From Hymenopellis radicata (Eukaryota; Basidiomycota; Agaricomycetes; Agaricales; Physalacriaceae): a stretch of DNA of 64,000 nt. The notes under the pieces are model-generated. The model searched no databases. It saw only the letters and a program-made list of their open reading frames with translations, and had not been told where the DNA came from. The position numbers and the translations under genes were made by a program. Positions 63,520 through 64,000 of this stretch are shown piece after piece (position 1 is the stretch's first letter; every line of letters starts with the position of its first letter). The stretch spans positions 124,001 to 188,000 of the forward strand of contig JADNRX010000037.1 of NCBI GenBank assembly GCA_015501595.1. Reading direction: 5' to 3'.

Positions 63520-64000
63520 GTTCGAGCGTGCCATCGGATTGAGTACTTACAGAACTAACAAGCCAAGAAGGTCGGGCTGCCGAACAAGTTGGGCCTCTAC
63601 GCGGTGCATAAGGGTAAAGAGAGAGAGGACGTACTGCAAGACTGCTTATCACAATCACGTTCGTAATGTTCAAGACTGAGGAAGGATCAGCGCCACATGT
63701 TTATGCAGGAGCACAAGAGCTATACCAGAGAGATAGATATAGTACATAATGCCTGGAGCAGCTGACTCTCAGTTCCGGCTCTCATTAAGGATATGCGGAG
63801 ACATACCATCCTTCAAGATGACATGTAAAACCTGCGACGATCCGATTTCCCGTGCCTGACGAACTATCCCACCAGTCATCAATTGAACACAATAACAACC
63901 AGAGAACTTACATTGCTGGTAGGCTTTAACTACCATGAGCAGTAGCATGACTAGAGCATGTGAGCACGGAGTGGTAGTATTGGGTACAGCGGTGTTACTC
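63520..64000. other. Window end, no gene recognised
   Basis: Short GT...AG-like spans are present but no supported exon could be built before the window ends. Confidence 0.4.

Overview
The window looks like nuclear DNA of an agaricomycete (mushroom-forming) basidiomycete. Genes are small and cut by many 45-60 nt introns. Families typical of that group are present: a CPL1-like secreted protein, Ser/Thr-rich GPI proteins, F-box/LRR-like proteins, a Tad-like LINE remnant and a Ty3/Gypsy chromovirus. I reconstructed most gene models by reading splice sites and codon phase by eye. None has been compared with a database.

Layout. Positions 1-1870 hold two related transcription units head to head, full of a CAAGCCGACCGAC motif. 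From 2.5 to 4.2 kb NOP15 (ribosome biogenesis) and NDUFAF3 (complex I assembly) diverge from an 88-bp intergenic region. At 5.3-6.6 kb is a secreted protein with 12 repeats ending in Lys-Arg plus a CPL1-like Cys-rich tail. A FAD-linked oxidase (8.3-9.9 kb), a tandem pair of GPI-type Ser/Thr-rich proteins (12.4-14.3 kb) and a disordered basidiomycete protein (14.7-16.3 kb) follow. From 16.7 to 19.1 kb a LINE remnant sits beside a frameshifted EXD1-like exonuclease gene.

From 20.4 to 26.1 kb lie ERG27 (two frame breaks), an F-box gene (one break) and an F-box-like protein, all on the minus strand. From 26.9 to 30.2 kb an LPA acyltransferase and a glycerophosphodiesterase form a phospholipid pair. 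From 32.9 to 36.9 kb an arsenic-detoxification cluster is evident: ACR3 arsenite exporter (minus), then a bZIP regulator and an ArsM arsenite methyltransferase (plus). An SDR follows. A tRNA-Arg(UCG) with an intron, an exonuclease-gene fragment, PEX3 and a DUF924-like gene occupy 41.1-45.1 kb.

From 47.4 to 60.8 kb is a 13.4-kb chromovirus with near-identical LTRs and a perfect 5-bp target duplication. It has inserted 7 nt into the coding sequence of a C2H2/HMG-box gene whose remainder lies at 60.8-61.8 kb. The element carries a 244-bp MITE in its integrase, a long extra 3' ORF with an RS-rich region, and about 22 copies of a 16-nt near-palindrome, GGCGCTATNAGCAGCC. DASH subunit SPC19 (62.2-62.9 kb) closes the window.

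Strongest leads: the Kex2-type repeat/CPL1 protein, the arsenic cluster (with a 12-nt micro-exon carrying the ACR3 cysteine and a duplicated ArsM promoter), the retroelement's dispersed motif and extra ORF, and the TF gene split at its start codon.
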